Source of the DNA: Arion vulgaris
Taxonomy: Eukaryota; Mollusca; Gastropoda; Stylommatophora; Arionidae
NCBI GenBank assembly: GCA_020796225.1
Contig: CM036758.1
Coordinates: 65,644,774-65,708,773 of the forward strand
Reading direction: 5' to 3'
Length of the DNA stretch: 64,000 nt
This document shows positions 54,550 through 64,000 of the stretch, piece by piece (position 1 is the first letter of the stretch; every line of letters begins with the position of its first letter). The notes beneath the pieces were generated by a model, which saw nothing but the letters and a program-made list of their open reading frames with translations, had not been told where the DNA came from and did no database searches. A program made the translations under genes and the position numbers.

Positions 54550-55940
54550 TGACCATATTATATCATGTAAATTAAACAGTTTTGTATTCAAATGATAATA
54601 GAAATAATGGAGATGTAGAATAGTAACGAAATTATACATGTGTGTCTGTAAATTATGATTAATATCTATATTGTATTTTGCTAGAGTAGTGAACTGGATC
54701 TTTTAGTAGGTGTCTGTAGCTAAAGGTAGTGAACTGGACTATTGTTTAGGCGGGGTTTTATTTTAAATGTGAAATATTGCTTGATAGAGCTAAAGAGTAT
54801 ATACTATCATATGTTTGTAATCTGATTAAGAGTATTAGTATATCAGACTTAAGGTTACAATCTGAAGAATATTAGCTATAGGAATTAGTAATTGAACTTG
54901 GTCTGCTAGCTAGGTGTAAATTATATTGATTTGTTACCTTAAGTAGAACTTTCACATTTAGTGTCTAGTAGTAAGAGAGTGTAACTTGATCTATGTTTAT
55001 CAGATGTAGCTTTGGTGTAGCAACTGATATAGTTTGAATGATAAAAATGGAAGTCATTGTTTCAATAGTTTTCTGTGTACATTAGTTTGAGGTAGTCGTG
55101 CTTATTGATGGTCTGACTAGAGCTAGTGAAACTGATCATTTGTTGTTTGGATTATTCGTGGAATCTGACATAACGTTCTAACTGACCTAGATTAGTAATG
55201 CATTACATATATTAAACTATACATGTGTAGAAACTGGATCTTGTTTAATGTCAAGGTAGCAGTATTAACATATATTTTTGTCTGTGCTTAAGTGGACTGT
55301 TATGACTGTCTGTATATGTGATTGTCATGACTCATATATTGTGTGTCAGCTATCCTTAAAGGTATGTCGCGCCTCTTATGTTAAGCCTATTAAAGAATAT
55401 CTGGTCAATTGTTGTGATTAGAGGTAGTGAATTGGGATTTTTTTTTCTCTAATCTTAAGAGGAGGAAGATTATGTTTTGTTTAATTAGCTATATAGAAAA
55501 CAATTATTGTTTGTTTTCTTTCCAGGGTAGTGAACTGGATTTCATTAATATGTATACGTTATATTAGTTGCTCAATTAAAAGTCTAATAAGCTTGGTTCG
55601 TATTCTTATAGGTATTAACTGTTCAATTATTGAATTTTCTGTAGCTAGAGGTAGTGAACTATCATTGTTTGTGTTTAGCTTAAATTATTGACTGGAATCA
55701 ATATTTGTTTGTGTCTGTAGCTTAAGAGTAGTGAACTGGATCATTTGTTGTGTCTGTAGCTTAAGAGGCTAGGAACTGGATCATATTGTTTGTGTGTAGT
55801 TTAAAGAGGTAGTGAACTGTCATATTGTTTGTGTCTGAGCTTAAGAGAGTGAATGGATCATATTGTATGTGTCTGTAGCTTAAGAGGTAGTGAATGATTA
55901 TTGTTTGTGTCTGTAGCTTAAGAGCTAGTGAACTGAGCAT
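54550..55940. other. Mosaic of a noisy copy of 53160-54370 and a ~42-bp tandem repeat
   Basis: Successive blocks parallel 53160-54370 in the same order: CATATTATATCATGTAAATT, AATCTGAAGAATATTAGC, GTATGTCGCGCCT, ATATGTATACGTTATATTAG. However, many bases are missing and the words GGTAGTGAACTGGATC and GTGTCTGTAGCTTAAGAG are scattered among them. From 55640 to 55930 those words become an irregular tandem repeat of about 42 bp. The pattern suggests a blended consensus rather than natural sequence. Confidence 0.6.
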
Positions 55941-55944
55941 AATC

Positions 55945-56140
55945 CAAGGTACCTTGGTTCAAACTTAGCGGCCGGCAATTTAAAGCAAATTTGTCGCGTG
56001 GACTTTAAAAACTTTAATAATAGACATACCATTCAGAAAGCACTGTCAACTACTGTACGTATAAGTGGTGCCTAGAAAATCGACGACTGGTTTCTGCGGT
56101 TGATGGTTAATCTGTAAAGGATATGCCCAATTTTCATTGT
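55945..56140 (-). repeat. Repeat R, diverged copy
   Basis: CATTCAGAAAGCACTGTCAA, GTGGTGCCTAGAAAATCGAC and GGATATGCCCAATTTTCATT align with 53870-53985. Confidence 0.55.
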
Positions 56141-56309
56141 TAAGACATATAGTTCTGACATGTTTGTGCAAACACTATCTCACATTTTTGTAGCAAGACC
56201 AATTTGAAAGATTTGGGTTGTTAGTTCTAGAAGCAGCTTTCAGAAACTGTGAGAATAGGGTCTAATATGACACACTTTTACAGCTGGGTTACTATTAAGA
56301 TTTCTTTCT

Positions 56310-56690
56310 CTCTCGATACGATTTTACATCTCGAATGAGTTCATAGGATCTTTTTATACCTCTTGCAGCTCCTTCTAACTCTTCTGTACATCATTAATCT
56401 CTGCCCACCAAATCTCGTATTCATGTATTCATCGGCGTCCCTGTCTTTCACTTTCCATGCGGGCTCCAGAAAAGGGAACTTCTTGTTTATATTACTCACT
56501 TGTTTTTTCAAGGTATGTCCTAGCCATTTCCTTTACTTCAACTTTGGTTTTCTAGGATGTGTCTCATTCTCTCCATAACTTTCTCATTTATGATTGTATC
56601 ATACCATCTCGGTCACTCTATTGTATGCAGACATCAGTATATGAATGTTTGCAATTGATTAGTTTTTCTTTTAATTGTTCTCTATGTTTC
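56310..56690 (-). pseudogene. L8-family LINE ORF2 C-terminus
   Basis: On the minus strand, allowing shifts: a LYGSETW-like start, INEKLWERMRH, PFSGARMESERQG and IHEYEIWWAEINDVQKSWKE. The order fits the RIxxLH...ARxExxRQGRP...WR end of LINE proteins. It is related to 4100-4505. Confidence 0.5.
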
Positions 56691-56692
56691 TG

Positions 56693-57052
56693 ACCCATAT
56701 AGTTATCATCATCGTAATCAGGTTTCGTGTTGGCTGGCGTAGGCGTGCATGGTTCTTCACATATCTCTGGCGTTTGCTAACATCTCAGATGTTGACCATC
56801 TTCCTTGCCATGAAGTCAGACTATCTAGAATGTTCTCTCCGTCTTCCTCTGCCTAGTCTCCCCTCGATTTTACCGATTGGTGCAATGTGTTCTAAGCCTC
56901 CCCTCCTCATCACATGTTCGAAATGATGATTGCCGACTTCTTATATTGATGATACGCTTTCTATAGGTCGTGATCTCATTCAACACCTCAACATTAGTCA
57001 TTTTAGCAGTCAATGGGATTCTCATCATTCTTCTGTAAAAACCACATCTCTG
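56693..57052 (-). pseudogene. L4-family LINE C-terminus with GAT tail
   Basis: On the minus strand: FYRRMMRIPLTAKMTNVEVL, NEITTYRKRIINIRSRQSSF, then after a shift GGLRTHCTNR, ILDSLTSWQGR and an HAYAS-like end, with GATTACGATGATGATAAC as a tail. Confidence 0.8.
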
Positions 57053-57059
57053 TGGCATA

Positions 57060-57510
57060 CCCATACAGTAATAGCCATCCATCACAAGCGAGGATGACAA
57101 CAGTCTCAGACGTGTGCTGCTTCACCTCTCTGGTGTGTGCTGAGTTGACTGTAGAGTCCAATCGTGGAACACAATCCCCTACCATAGGTAGGGCAAACAT
57201 GATCAAGGTTAGATATGCGGGTGGTGTGTGTTCGGTCTTTTTGGGTAGCTCGTTTTCTCTGTGCCTCAACGAAACGAAGATTCCCAGCTATGCGAAGTCA
57301 TCTTGTGACGTTAGAGCGGCACATTTTATGATCTTGCGCAGGAGATTTCCTGAACATGTTGACTGTTTCGAAGCATTTCAGAGACACTTTAAGAGTGTCT
57401 TTAAAGCGTGTTTTTCTGTCCACCAGCAGAACGTCTGTCCCTTTCAAACACGTCATACATCAACTGTTTTGGAATGCGTCATCAGAGTGACATAACCGGC
57501 CCATCTCACC
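57060..57510 (-). pseudogene. LA-family LINE C-terminus
   Basis: On the minus strand: GEMGRLCHSDDA-like start, RFKDTLKVSLKCFETV, a QDHKMCRS segment, RFVEAQRKRAT, LDHVCPTYGRGLC (zinc-finger-like, with one cysteine changed to tyrosine) and the end near CDGWLLLYG. Frames alternate, so it is dead. Confidence 0.75.
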
Positions 57511-58020
57511 TGGGATTTTCTGTATACAATAGAACTGCTTTAACATTCGAATAAAATATTCTAAATTTATTTCTAGATTTGATGTGTTTTGTTTTAGACT
57601 ATCACAACTTTTCTAGTGTTACAAGAATCTCTTCATGTCTTTTCTAGTTTTAAAAATTGTATCTCACATCTCTATGGGTTCCTGCTTCTGTCTACATTGT
57701 TGATCAATGATGTGTATAATTCAACTTCTTGAAGTTGTGTTTCACCAAGGGAGATCTGGTTGTCGTTCCTTGTTAACTATCTTTATCTTGATCTTTACCC
57801 TAAGGATATTTATCAAAAGTTGGTGTAACCACCGAACAAGTGTGTTTAGTGTATTCTGTTTCAGGTTACACACATGAGATATAATTATTCTATCATTCAT
57901 CGAGGTCCACATGGTCTAGATAATCACACATGTGTTGTTTAATGCAAATACACATACATGTGTCATACATAACCGTACACGTTGGAGCAGTGAAACAACA
58001 CATCAATACGAACCGTTCAT
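57511..58020. other. Unassigned sequence
   Basis: AT-rich with no motif or shared repeat. Confidence 0.5.
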
Positions 58021-58025
58021 GAACA

Positions 58026-58685
58026 ATACGAACATACAAGAAGAGATAAAGTAAAACATACAAGGAGAGATAAAGTAAAACATACAAGAAGAGATAAAGT
58101 AAAACACACAAGAAGAGATAAAGTAAAACATACAAGGAGAGATAAAGTAAAACATACAAGGAGAAACGAAGTAAAACATACAAGGAGAGACGAAGTAAAA
58201 CATGCAAGGAGAGACGAAGTAAAACATACAAGGAGAGACGAAGTAAAACATACAAGGAGAGACGAAGTAAAACATACAAGAAGAGATAAAGTAAAACATA
58301 CAAGGAGAGATAAAGTAAAACATACAAGAAGAGATAAAGTAAAACATACAAGGAGAGACGAAGTAAAACATACAAGGAGAGACGAAGTAAAACATACAAG
58401 GAGAGACGAAGTAAAACATACAAGGAGAGAAACGAAGTAAAACATACAAGGAGAGACGAAGTAAAACATACAAGGAGAGACGAAGTAAAACATACAAGGA
58501 GAGAAACGAAGTAAAACATACAAGGAGAGATAACGTAAAACATACAAGGAGAGATAAAGTAAAACATACAAGAAGAGATAAAGTAAAACATACAAGGAGA
58601 GACGAATTAAAACATACAAGGAGACAAGTACGGAAAGTAAAACATACAAAGAAAAAAAGAGATAAAGTAAAACATACAAGGAGAA
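58026..58685. repeat. 24-bp minisatellite, about 27 copies
   Basis: The unit is AAAACATACAAGGAGAGACG followed by AAGT. The main variants are AAGAAGAGATAAAGT and AGAAACGAAGT. Because 24 is a multiple of 3, all three minus-strand frames stay open for over 220 codons as hydrophobic periodic peptides. These are artefacts of the repeat. Confidence 0.96.
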
Positions 58686-58794
58686 GCAATATAAAATAAA
58701 GACAAAAATATATTTGTCATTGGATATTTTCCTAGACAGAGAGGGACAACCATGACAAAATAAAGTTTTGAGAATACCATATAGTTTGGAAAAT

Positions 58795-58804
58795 CTCTCT
58801 CTCT

Positions 58805-58836
<32 letters not shown>

Positions 58837-58838
58837 GT
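58795..58838. repeat. (CT)n microsatellite
   Basis: CTCTCTCTC is interrupted once by CCTGT. Confidence 0.9.
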
Positions 58839-58839
58839 T

Positions 58840-59508
58840 GTCCAAACTCCTGCGTTATGTTCTACGTTCGTTCAGTTGATGCATACAATCATGCACAACA
58901 ATAATAAATATTGTTAGGTTCACTAACAATTGCCTGTTTTTGTTTTTAAAAATTGTAGAATAAAATATCACCAATTTGCTTCATTAAATCGAAATCGAGT
59001 TCTTTACTTCTATTTATGGCTACAAATACGAAAACGTCATGGAGGTTTACCAATTTATTTTCAAAAGTGTATTTCTTTGCTTGTCATTAGGCCAACGTAT
59101 TTGTAAACTTAAATTGTCTATGTTTTCTACAACGATTACATCTTCTGTTTGCATTTCCATATTCAAAGACATAAAAATGTGTTCCTTTAACCCTTTCGCT
59201 GCTACATACTTTCCGAAGGCTGAGCTAAAAATAGCTACTCTTTGTTTCTAGGTCACAAATGAGAATGTACGCCTATAGCAGTGATAATAGCAATGTGTAA
59301 CGTGTTAACACCACTTTAGCCCAAAGTGGAGAGATAATAACAGACGTGTTAATGCATCTTTAGAAGATATTGGGAAAAACGTATATATACGTCCTTAGCA
59401 GCTAAAGGATTTTAAGTTTGATGTTATGTTACTATTACTAAGTGTGGCTTTTCTGGAAATTATTGTATTCGTGTAAGACACTATAGTTTAACGATATCGA
59501 TATCTTTT
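58840..59508. other. Unassigned sequence
   Basis: No recognisable motif. A 70-codon open stretch at 59039-59251 has no family signature. Confidence 0.5.
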
Positions 59509-59509
59509 A

Positions 59510-59780
59510 GAGAGCCGCAGTAGCATAGTTGTTAGTAAACTCGCTTCTTATCCTAGTGGTCCATGTTCGATTCAACAGTGGGCGTGCGATTTTTTCCAAC
59601 CGTAATGGCTCTCAGGTCTACCCAGCTTCAACTTGGTACCAGGAAAATGACTAGGAATTAAAGACAGATTATTTGATGTTAATCACATCACCCATCGTGT
59701 GCCGATCAATGAAAAATGTGCTCCTAACTCAGTATTACTCTATATACCCAGTGGTAAAACACGGGTACCTTTACTTATTC
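59510..59780 (+). repeat. S3 SINE (tRNA-derived)
   Basis: Head GCCGCAGTAGCATAGTTGTT, AGTAAACTCGCTT and box-B-like GTTCGATTC at about 59568. The body has GTAATGGCTCTCAGG, CAACTTGGTACCAGGAAAAT and CATCGTGTGCCGATCA. It aligns with 39200-39530. Confidence 0.8.
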
Positions 59781-59964
59781 ATAGCTTTTCATTGCATCTG
59801 TAAAATAATAGTAGCCATTACCAGGACATTCCTACGGTGATGTGAGAAAGGAAACAACATGTATAGTTTGAACTAGCTTATTGTCCACAAGACTTAGCCC
59901 TTATTTGTAATGAATGTCTTGTATCTGCTGATGTTATCTCCTAGCAAGAATATCGCAGACATTA

Positions 59965-60795
59965 GATCAGGTGTTAGGAACATACGTTGGGATGTTAGAA
60001 ACATACGTTGGCTGGTTAGGAACATACGTTTGCTGGTTAGGAACATACGTTTTGCTGTTTAGGAACATACGTTTTGCTGGTTAGGAACATACGTTGGGCT
60101 GGTTAGGAACATACGTTGGGCTGGTTAGGAACATACGTTTTGCTGTTTAGGAACATACGTTGGGCTGGTTAGGAACATACGTTTTGCTGTTTAGGAACAT
60201 ACGTTTTGCTGGTTAGGAACATACGTTTTGCTGGTTAGGAACATACGTTGGGCTGGTTAGGAACATACGTTTTGCTGTTTAGGAACATACGTTGGGCTGG
60301 TTAGGAACATACGTTTTGCTGTTTAGGAACATACGTTGGGCTGGTTAGGAACATACGTTTTGCTGTTTAGGAACATACGTTTTGCTGTTTAGGAACATAC
60401 GTTGGGCGTTAGAACATACGTTTTGCTGTTTAGGAACATACGTTTTGCTGGTTAGGAACATACGTTTTGCTGTTTAGGAACATACGTTGGGCTGGTTAGG
60501 AACATACGTTTTGCTGTTTAGGAACATACGTTTTGCTGGTTAGGAACATACGTTGGGATGGTTAGAAACATACGTTGGGCTGGTTAGGAACATACGTTGG
60601 GCTGGTTAGGAACATACGTTTTGCTGGTTAGGAACATACGTTGGGCTGGTTAGGAACATACGTTGGGCTGGTTAGGAACATACGTTGGGATGGTTAGAAA
60701 CATACGTTGGGCTGGTTAGGAACATACGTTGGGCTGGTTAGGAACATACGTTTTGCTGGTTAGGAACATACGTTGGGCTGGTTAGGAACATAGGT
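59965..60795. repeat. 22-bp minisatellite, about 37 copies
   Basis: The unit is GGAACATACGTTGGGCTGGT plus TA. Two main variants (TTGGGCTGGTT and TTTTGCTGTTT/TTTTGCTGGTT) alternate in blocks, giving hints of 44-bp and longer higher-order units. Confidence 0.96.
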
Positions 60796-61074
60796 TTAAC
60801 AGCATGATTGTCATTTTAAAATTGTATATTGAAATGATAGAGAAATGATAAACACAGCCAAAATGTAATAGATCAAAATGACAATTGCGTTGTGCAGGTT
60901 TACAGAAAGTGGTTTCTTTTTGCCTTAAACAAGTTGCGTCATCATGAGCATCACCAGTACATTTTCGTTTCAGTTTCAGCTAGCGGTCCATCCTGAAGTT
61001 CAGCCAAAATGTATGGTAGCAAAATAGCCAACATTATTTATCATATCTTTACCACAACGTTTCAGCCAATTACT

Positions 61075-61388
61075 TACTGAAATTTCATTCTTCTAGCGTT
61101 ATTATTACACCAACAACAGTATATGTAAAGCTTGCTCCCTTTTCTCAGACTGCGGAAAACTTCATTTGATCTTTCATTTTGTCCTGTCAGAAATTTAGAC
61201 TCCGGTCTAGCTCGGGTCTTTGATTTCGCAGCAGAACTAGTTTACCGCTGTTTTTATACATGTTTTAGAAAATGATTTTCCTGTTTGAAATGTCGAAGAT
61301 CATAATATTTTATCAAGTGCTTGAGGACCCCTGTGAGTACGTCGTGGAGCACCGGGGTCGGTGGACACAAGTTTTAGAAACGTTGTGT
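61075..61388. mobile_element. hAT-type MITE fragment
   Basis: It aligns with 63335-63635 of the complete element: CTAGCGTTATTATTACACCA, TTCTCAGACTGCGGAAAACT, GACTCCGGTCTAGCTCGGGT and AAATGTCGAAGATCATAATA. It ends GTTTTAGAAACGTTG, the right TIR. The left half is missing. Confidence 0.7.
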
Positions 61389-61494
61389 AGTTCAATCATG
61401 TACCGTGTGTACAACGATACATTTTGACAAAAACTGACATCGTAACACGAAATTCATATGGTACGCATTACCTAGCACATCGTGATATCAGTTT

Positions 61495-61885
61495 CGCAAG
61501 CAACTTCCCTATCAACTTCACTATCAACTTCACTATCAACTTCACTATCAACTTCACATTCAACCTCACTATCCACTTCACTATCAACTTAACTATCAAC
61601 TTAACTATCAACTTAACGATCAACCTCGTATTCAACTTCACTATCAACTTCACAATCAACTTCACTATCAACTTAACTATCAACTTTACAGTCAACTTAA
61701 CTATAAACTTAACTATCAACCTAACTATCAACATCACTATCAGCATCACTATCAACTTCACTATCAACTTCACTATCAACTTCACAATCAACTTCGCTAT
61801 CAACTTAACTATCAACTTAACTATCAACTTCACTATCAACTTCACTATCAACTTAACTATCAGCAACCCCATCAGCATTTTCCTA
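61495..61885. repeat. 12-bp minisatellite, about 31 copies
   Basis: The unit is TTCACTATCAAC with TTAACTATCAAC variants. Open frames on both strands (INFT / KLIV repeats) are periodic artefacts. Confidence 0.95.
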
Positions 61886-62290
61886 ATTCTGTCGTAATCT
61901 CTATTTCTTTATCTTTTATTTGTGTATCCTTCTCTTTACCCCATCAGCATTTTCTCTAATTATGTTTGATTATTTCCAATTCGTCTCCGTTTTCTTTTAT
62001 TCTGTCTCTATCCCATCATTACTTCTCAAGCTCAACAATTATCTTCCATGTTTCTAATTCAGGATACAACTCCCTCCCTTTAATTTCATATATTCTATTA
62101 ATACTTGCCATTAACATCCAACATATCATATATATTAACATTTTGCATTAAACAAACAGACATCTGTATTACAGGTTCCAACATAAGATGTAACCGTTTC
62201 CAAAACAACTTGATAAATATCTTGTAATTAACATTGTTGAGCTGAGAAAAGTCATACACGCCGATCCACTTTGAAAGAAGAGGTTAATTT
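61886..62290. other. Unassigned pyrimidine-rich then AT-rich sequence
   Basis: A second CCCATCAGCATTTTC-like word repeats at 61868 and 61940. Nothing else. Confidence 0.5.
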
Positions 62291-62294
62291 TACT

Positions 62295-62590
62295 GGCATA
62301 TAAATAAATGAGCTAGTCTCAGTAACCATTCAAGGTAAATAAATGAGCTAGTCTCAGTAACAAATTAAGGTAAATACATGAGCTGGTCTCGGTAACAAAT
62401 CAAGGTAAATGCATGAGCTAGTCACGGTAAAAAATCAAAGTAAATACATGAGCTAGTCTCGGTAACAAATCAAGGTAAATACATGAGTTAGTCACGGTAA
62501 CAAATCAAGGTAAATACATGAGTTAGTCACGGTAACAAATCAAGGTAAATACATGAGTTAGTCACGGTAAAAAATCAAGGTAAATATGCA
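62295..62590. repeat. 35-bp minisatellite, about eight copies
   Basis: The unit is AAGGTAAATACATGAGCTAG followed by TCTCGGTAACAAATC. Variants have TTAGTCACGG. Left units are more diverged. Confidence 0.92.
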
Positions 62591-62623
62591 CCTTTGAAAT
62601 GTTCAATTATAAATACTCTAAAA

Positions 62624-63635
62624 CAGCCGTTCTCAAAATTTGCATTACCGCGAAACACTTTTAAATACATTTAGCTGTCGCGAAACACTTTTAAATACAT
62701 TTATCTGTCGCTAAACACTTTTAAATACATTTATCTGTCGCTAAACACTTTTAAATACATTTAGCTGTCGCGAAACACTTTTAAATACATTTATCTGTCG
62801 CTAAACACTTTTAAATAAATTTATCTGTCGCGAAACACTTTTAAATACATTTATCTGTCGCTAAACACTTTTAAATAAATTTATCTGTCGCGAAACACTT
62901 TTAAATACATTTATCTGTCGCTAAACACTTTTACATAAATTTATCTGTCGCGAAACACTTTTAAATACATTTATCTGTCGTGGAACACTTTTAAATACAT
63001 TTATCTGTCGCTAAACACTTTTAAATACATTTATCTGTCGTGGAACACTTAAATACATTTATCTGTCAAATCACTTTTAAATACATGTATCTGTCGTGAA
63101 ACACTTTTAAATACATTTATCTGTCGTGAAACACGTTTAAATACATTTAGCTGTCGTGAAACACTTTTAAATACATTTAGCTGTCGCGAAACACTTTTAA
63201 ATACATTTATCTGTCGCTAAACACTTTTAAATACATTTATCTGTCGCTAAACACGTTTAAATACATTTATCTGTCGCGAAACACTTTTAAATACATTTAG
63301 CTGTCGCTAAACCGACAAAAGTTTCTATATTTGAAAATCTTCTAGCGATGGAGTTATTATTACACCCCACAAACAATCAAGCTGGCCCCAATTTCTCAGA
63401 CTGCGAAAAACTTCACATTTTCTTTCATGTTGTACTGTCAAGCATTTATACTCCGGTCTGGTCCAGGTACTTTGATTTCTCAGCGAAACTAGTTTATCAC
63501 TGTTTTTATACATGTTTTTAATATGTATTTTTCTGTTTGAAATGTCAAAGATCATAATATTTCTTCAATCGCTTGAGGACACGCTGTGAGTACCATGCCC
63601 CCGGGTGTCCGCGGTCCCCAATTTGGGAAACGCTG
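62624..63635. mobile_element. Non-autonomous hAT-type element with internal 30-bp array
   Basis: The left end is CAGCCGTTCTCAAAATTTGC. The right end read inward is CAGCGTTTCCCAAATTGGGG. The flanking 8-mers are CTCTAAAA (62616-62623) and GTCTAGAA (63636-63643), matching at 6 of 8 positions. Most of the left half is an array of about 22 units of CGCTAAACACTTTTAAATAC plus ATTTATCTGT (62647-63310). The array begins right after the TIR-proximal CGCGAAACAC. No transposase. Confidence 0.78.
62647..63310. repeat. 30-bp minisatellite inside the MITE
   Basis: Variants at the first bases are CGCGAAAC, CGCTAAAC, CGTGAAAC and CGTGGAAC, plus ATTTAGCTGT for ATTTATCTGT. One unit is shortened at about 63050-63085. 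CGCTAA/CGCGAA types alternate in places, forming a 60-bp period. Confidence 0.95.
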
Positions 63636-63654
63636 GTCTAGAAGATTGATTTCT

Positions 63655-63790
63655 TTGCAGCTGGTTTCCCCAAGTGGATTCGTCCATCTCTTCAAAAATG
63701 ACGTGCCATTAGTCAGGAGTATTGCACAAAGCACGACCTCCGTACCTATAGCAACATTTCTATGAATCTACAGCAAAAAACTGTGCCTAT
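63655..63790 (-). repeat. S2 SINE-like repeat body
   Basis: GGATTCGTCCATCTCTTCAA, ATGACGTGCCATTAGTCAGG and CTCCGTACCTATAGCAACAT match the S2 body in reverse complement (compare 51010-51110). Confidence 0.68.
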
Positions 63791-63844
63791 AAATTGAACG
63801 AATCGCTGACTCAAATCTCTGATTTTAACACCGCAAGGCAAATG

Positions 63845-64000
63845 GCATGAGCATTTCGGTGAGTAACCATATGTGCTTTGATCTCTTTCTTACATAGGAA
63901 GATCGCAGCTGCAGTGCACGAACTCCGTAGCACTGGTGAGGGTCCCCGATGTAATGTTAAATATGTAAACGATATTTTTTTCTGAAATTTATTATTAATC
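63845..64000 (-). repeat. S4 SINE body, cut by the window edge
   Basis: GCATTTCGGTGAGTAACCAT, GATCTCTTTCTTACATAGGA and CACGAACTCCGTAGCACTGG match the S4 body (26540-26700) on the minus strand. Confidence 0.75.

Noticed and set aside
57893..58689. Three overlapping 220-230-codon hydrophobic frames on the minus strand
   Set aside because: Products of the 24-bp minisatellite; all frames are open, which is not expected of a real membrane protein gene.
61424..61897. 157-codon frame with NFTI repeats
   Set aside because: Product of a 12-bp repeat that is open on both strands.

Overview
This window looks like intergenic DNA from an invertebrate animal genome. It is AT-rich, has no operons or bacterial signals, and is packed with non-LTR retrotransposon remnants, tRNA-derived SINE-like repeats, DNA transposons (mariner, a Tc1/mariner-like DDE family, hAT) and minisatellites. 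The mix of element types resembles lophotrochozoan genomes, molluscs in particular, but that is inference. I found no convincing host protein-coding gene, rRNA or functional tRNA. Every protein-like stretch I could identify belongs to a mobile element, and nearly all are broken.

Working labels used below are mine, not database names. L1-L8 and LA are non-LTR retrotransposon (LINE) 3' ends. LR is a retroelement with an RNase H domain and a terminal CPxC motif. S1-S5 are SINE-like repeats. R, B, U1 and U2 are unclassified repeats.

Layout. 1-5.4 kb: LINE remnants, a CT-rich array and a 67-bp minisatellite. 5.8-10.1 kb: SINE and LINE pieces leading into a 2.4-kb satellite of about 72 33-bp monomers that starts inside the 3' end of an L3 LINE. 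10.5-13.7 kb: a 2.8-kb element with ~1-kb inverted repeats inserted in an LR remnant. 13.9-17.5 kb: LR, L7, L4 and L3 fragments and minisatellites. 18.25-19.57 kb: a complete-length but dead mariner. 19.6-24.6 kb: an LA LINE split by a probable solo LTR, itself split by DDE transposon copy A. 24.7-31.7 kb: LINE and SINE debris with nested insertions. 31.7-37.0 kb: a foldback element carrying DDE copy B in one arm and a hAT transposon at its centre. 37-47.5 kb: SINEs, LINEs and DDE copy C. 47.6-49.7 kb: DDE copy D. 50-57.5 kb: repeats and a strange mosaic segment that may be an assembly artefact. 58-64 kb: four more minisatellites, a hAT-type MITE with an internal 30-bp array, and SINEs.

How it fits together. 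The window is a record of successive insertions. Target-site duplications can be read for several: GATA for the solo LTR, ACTA for the large palindrome, TA for mariner and the DDE copies, and 8-11 bp for nested LINEs. Two themes stand out. First, minisatellites repeatedly arise from the 3' ends of retroelements (L3, LR, S4, S1). Second, four dispersed copies of one DDE transposon share the same frameshift, which splits the transposase into two ORFs overlapping by ATGA.
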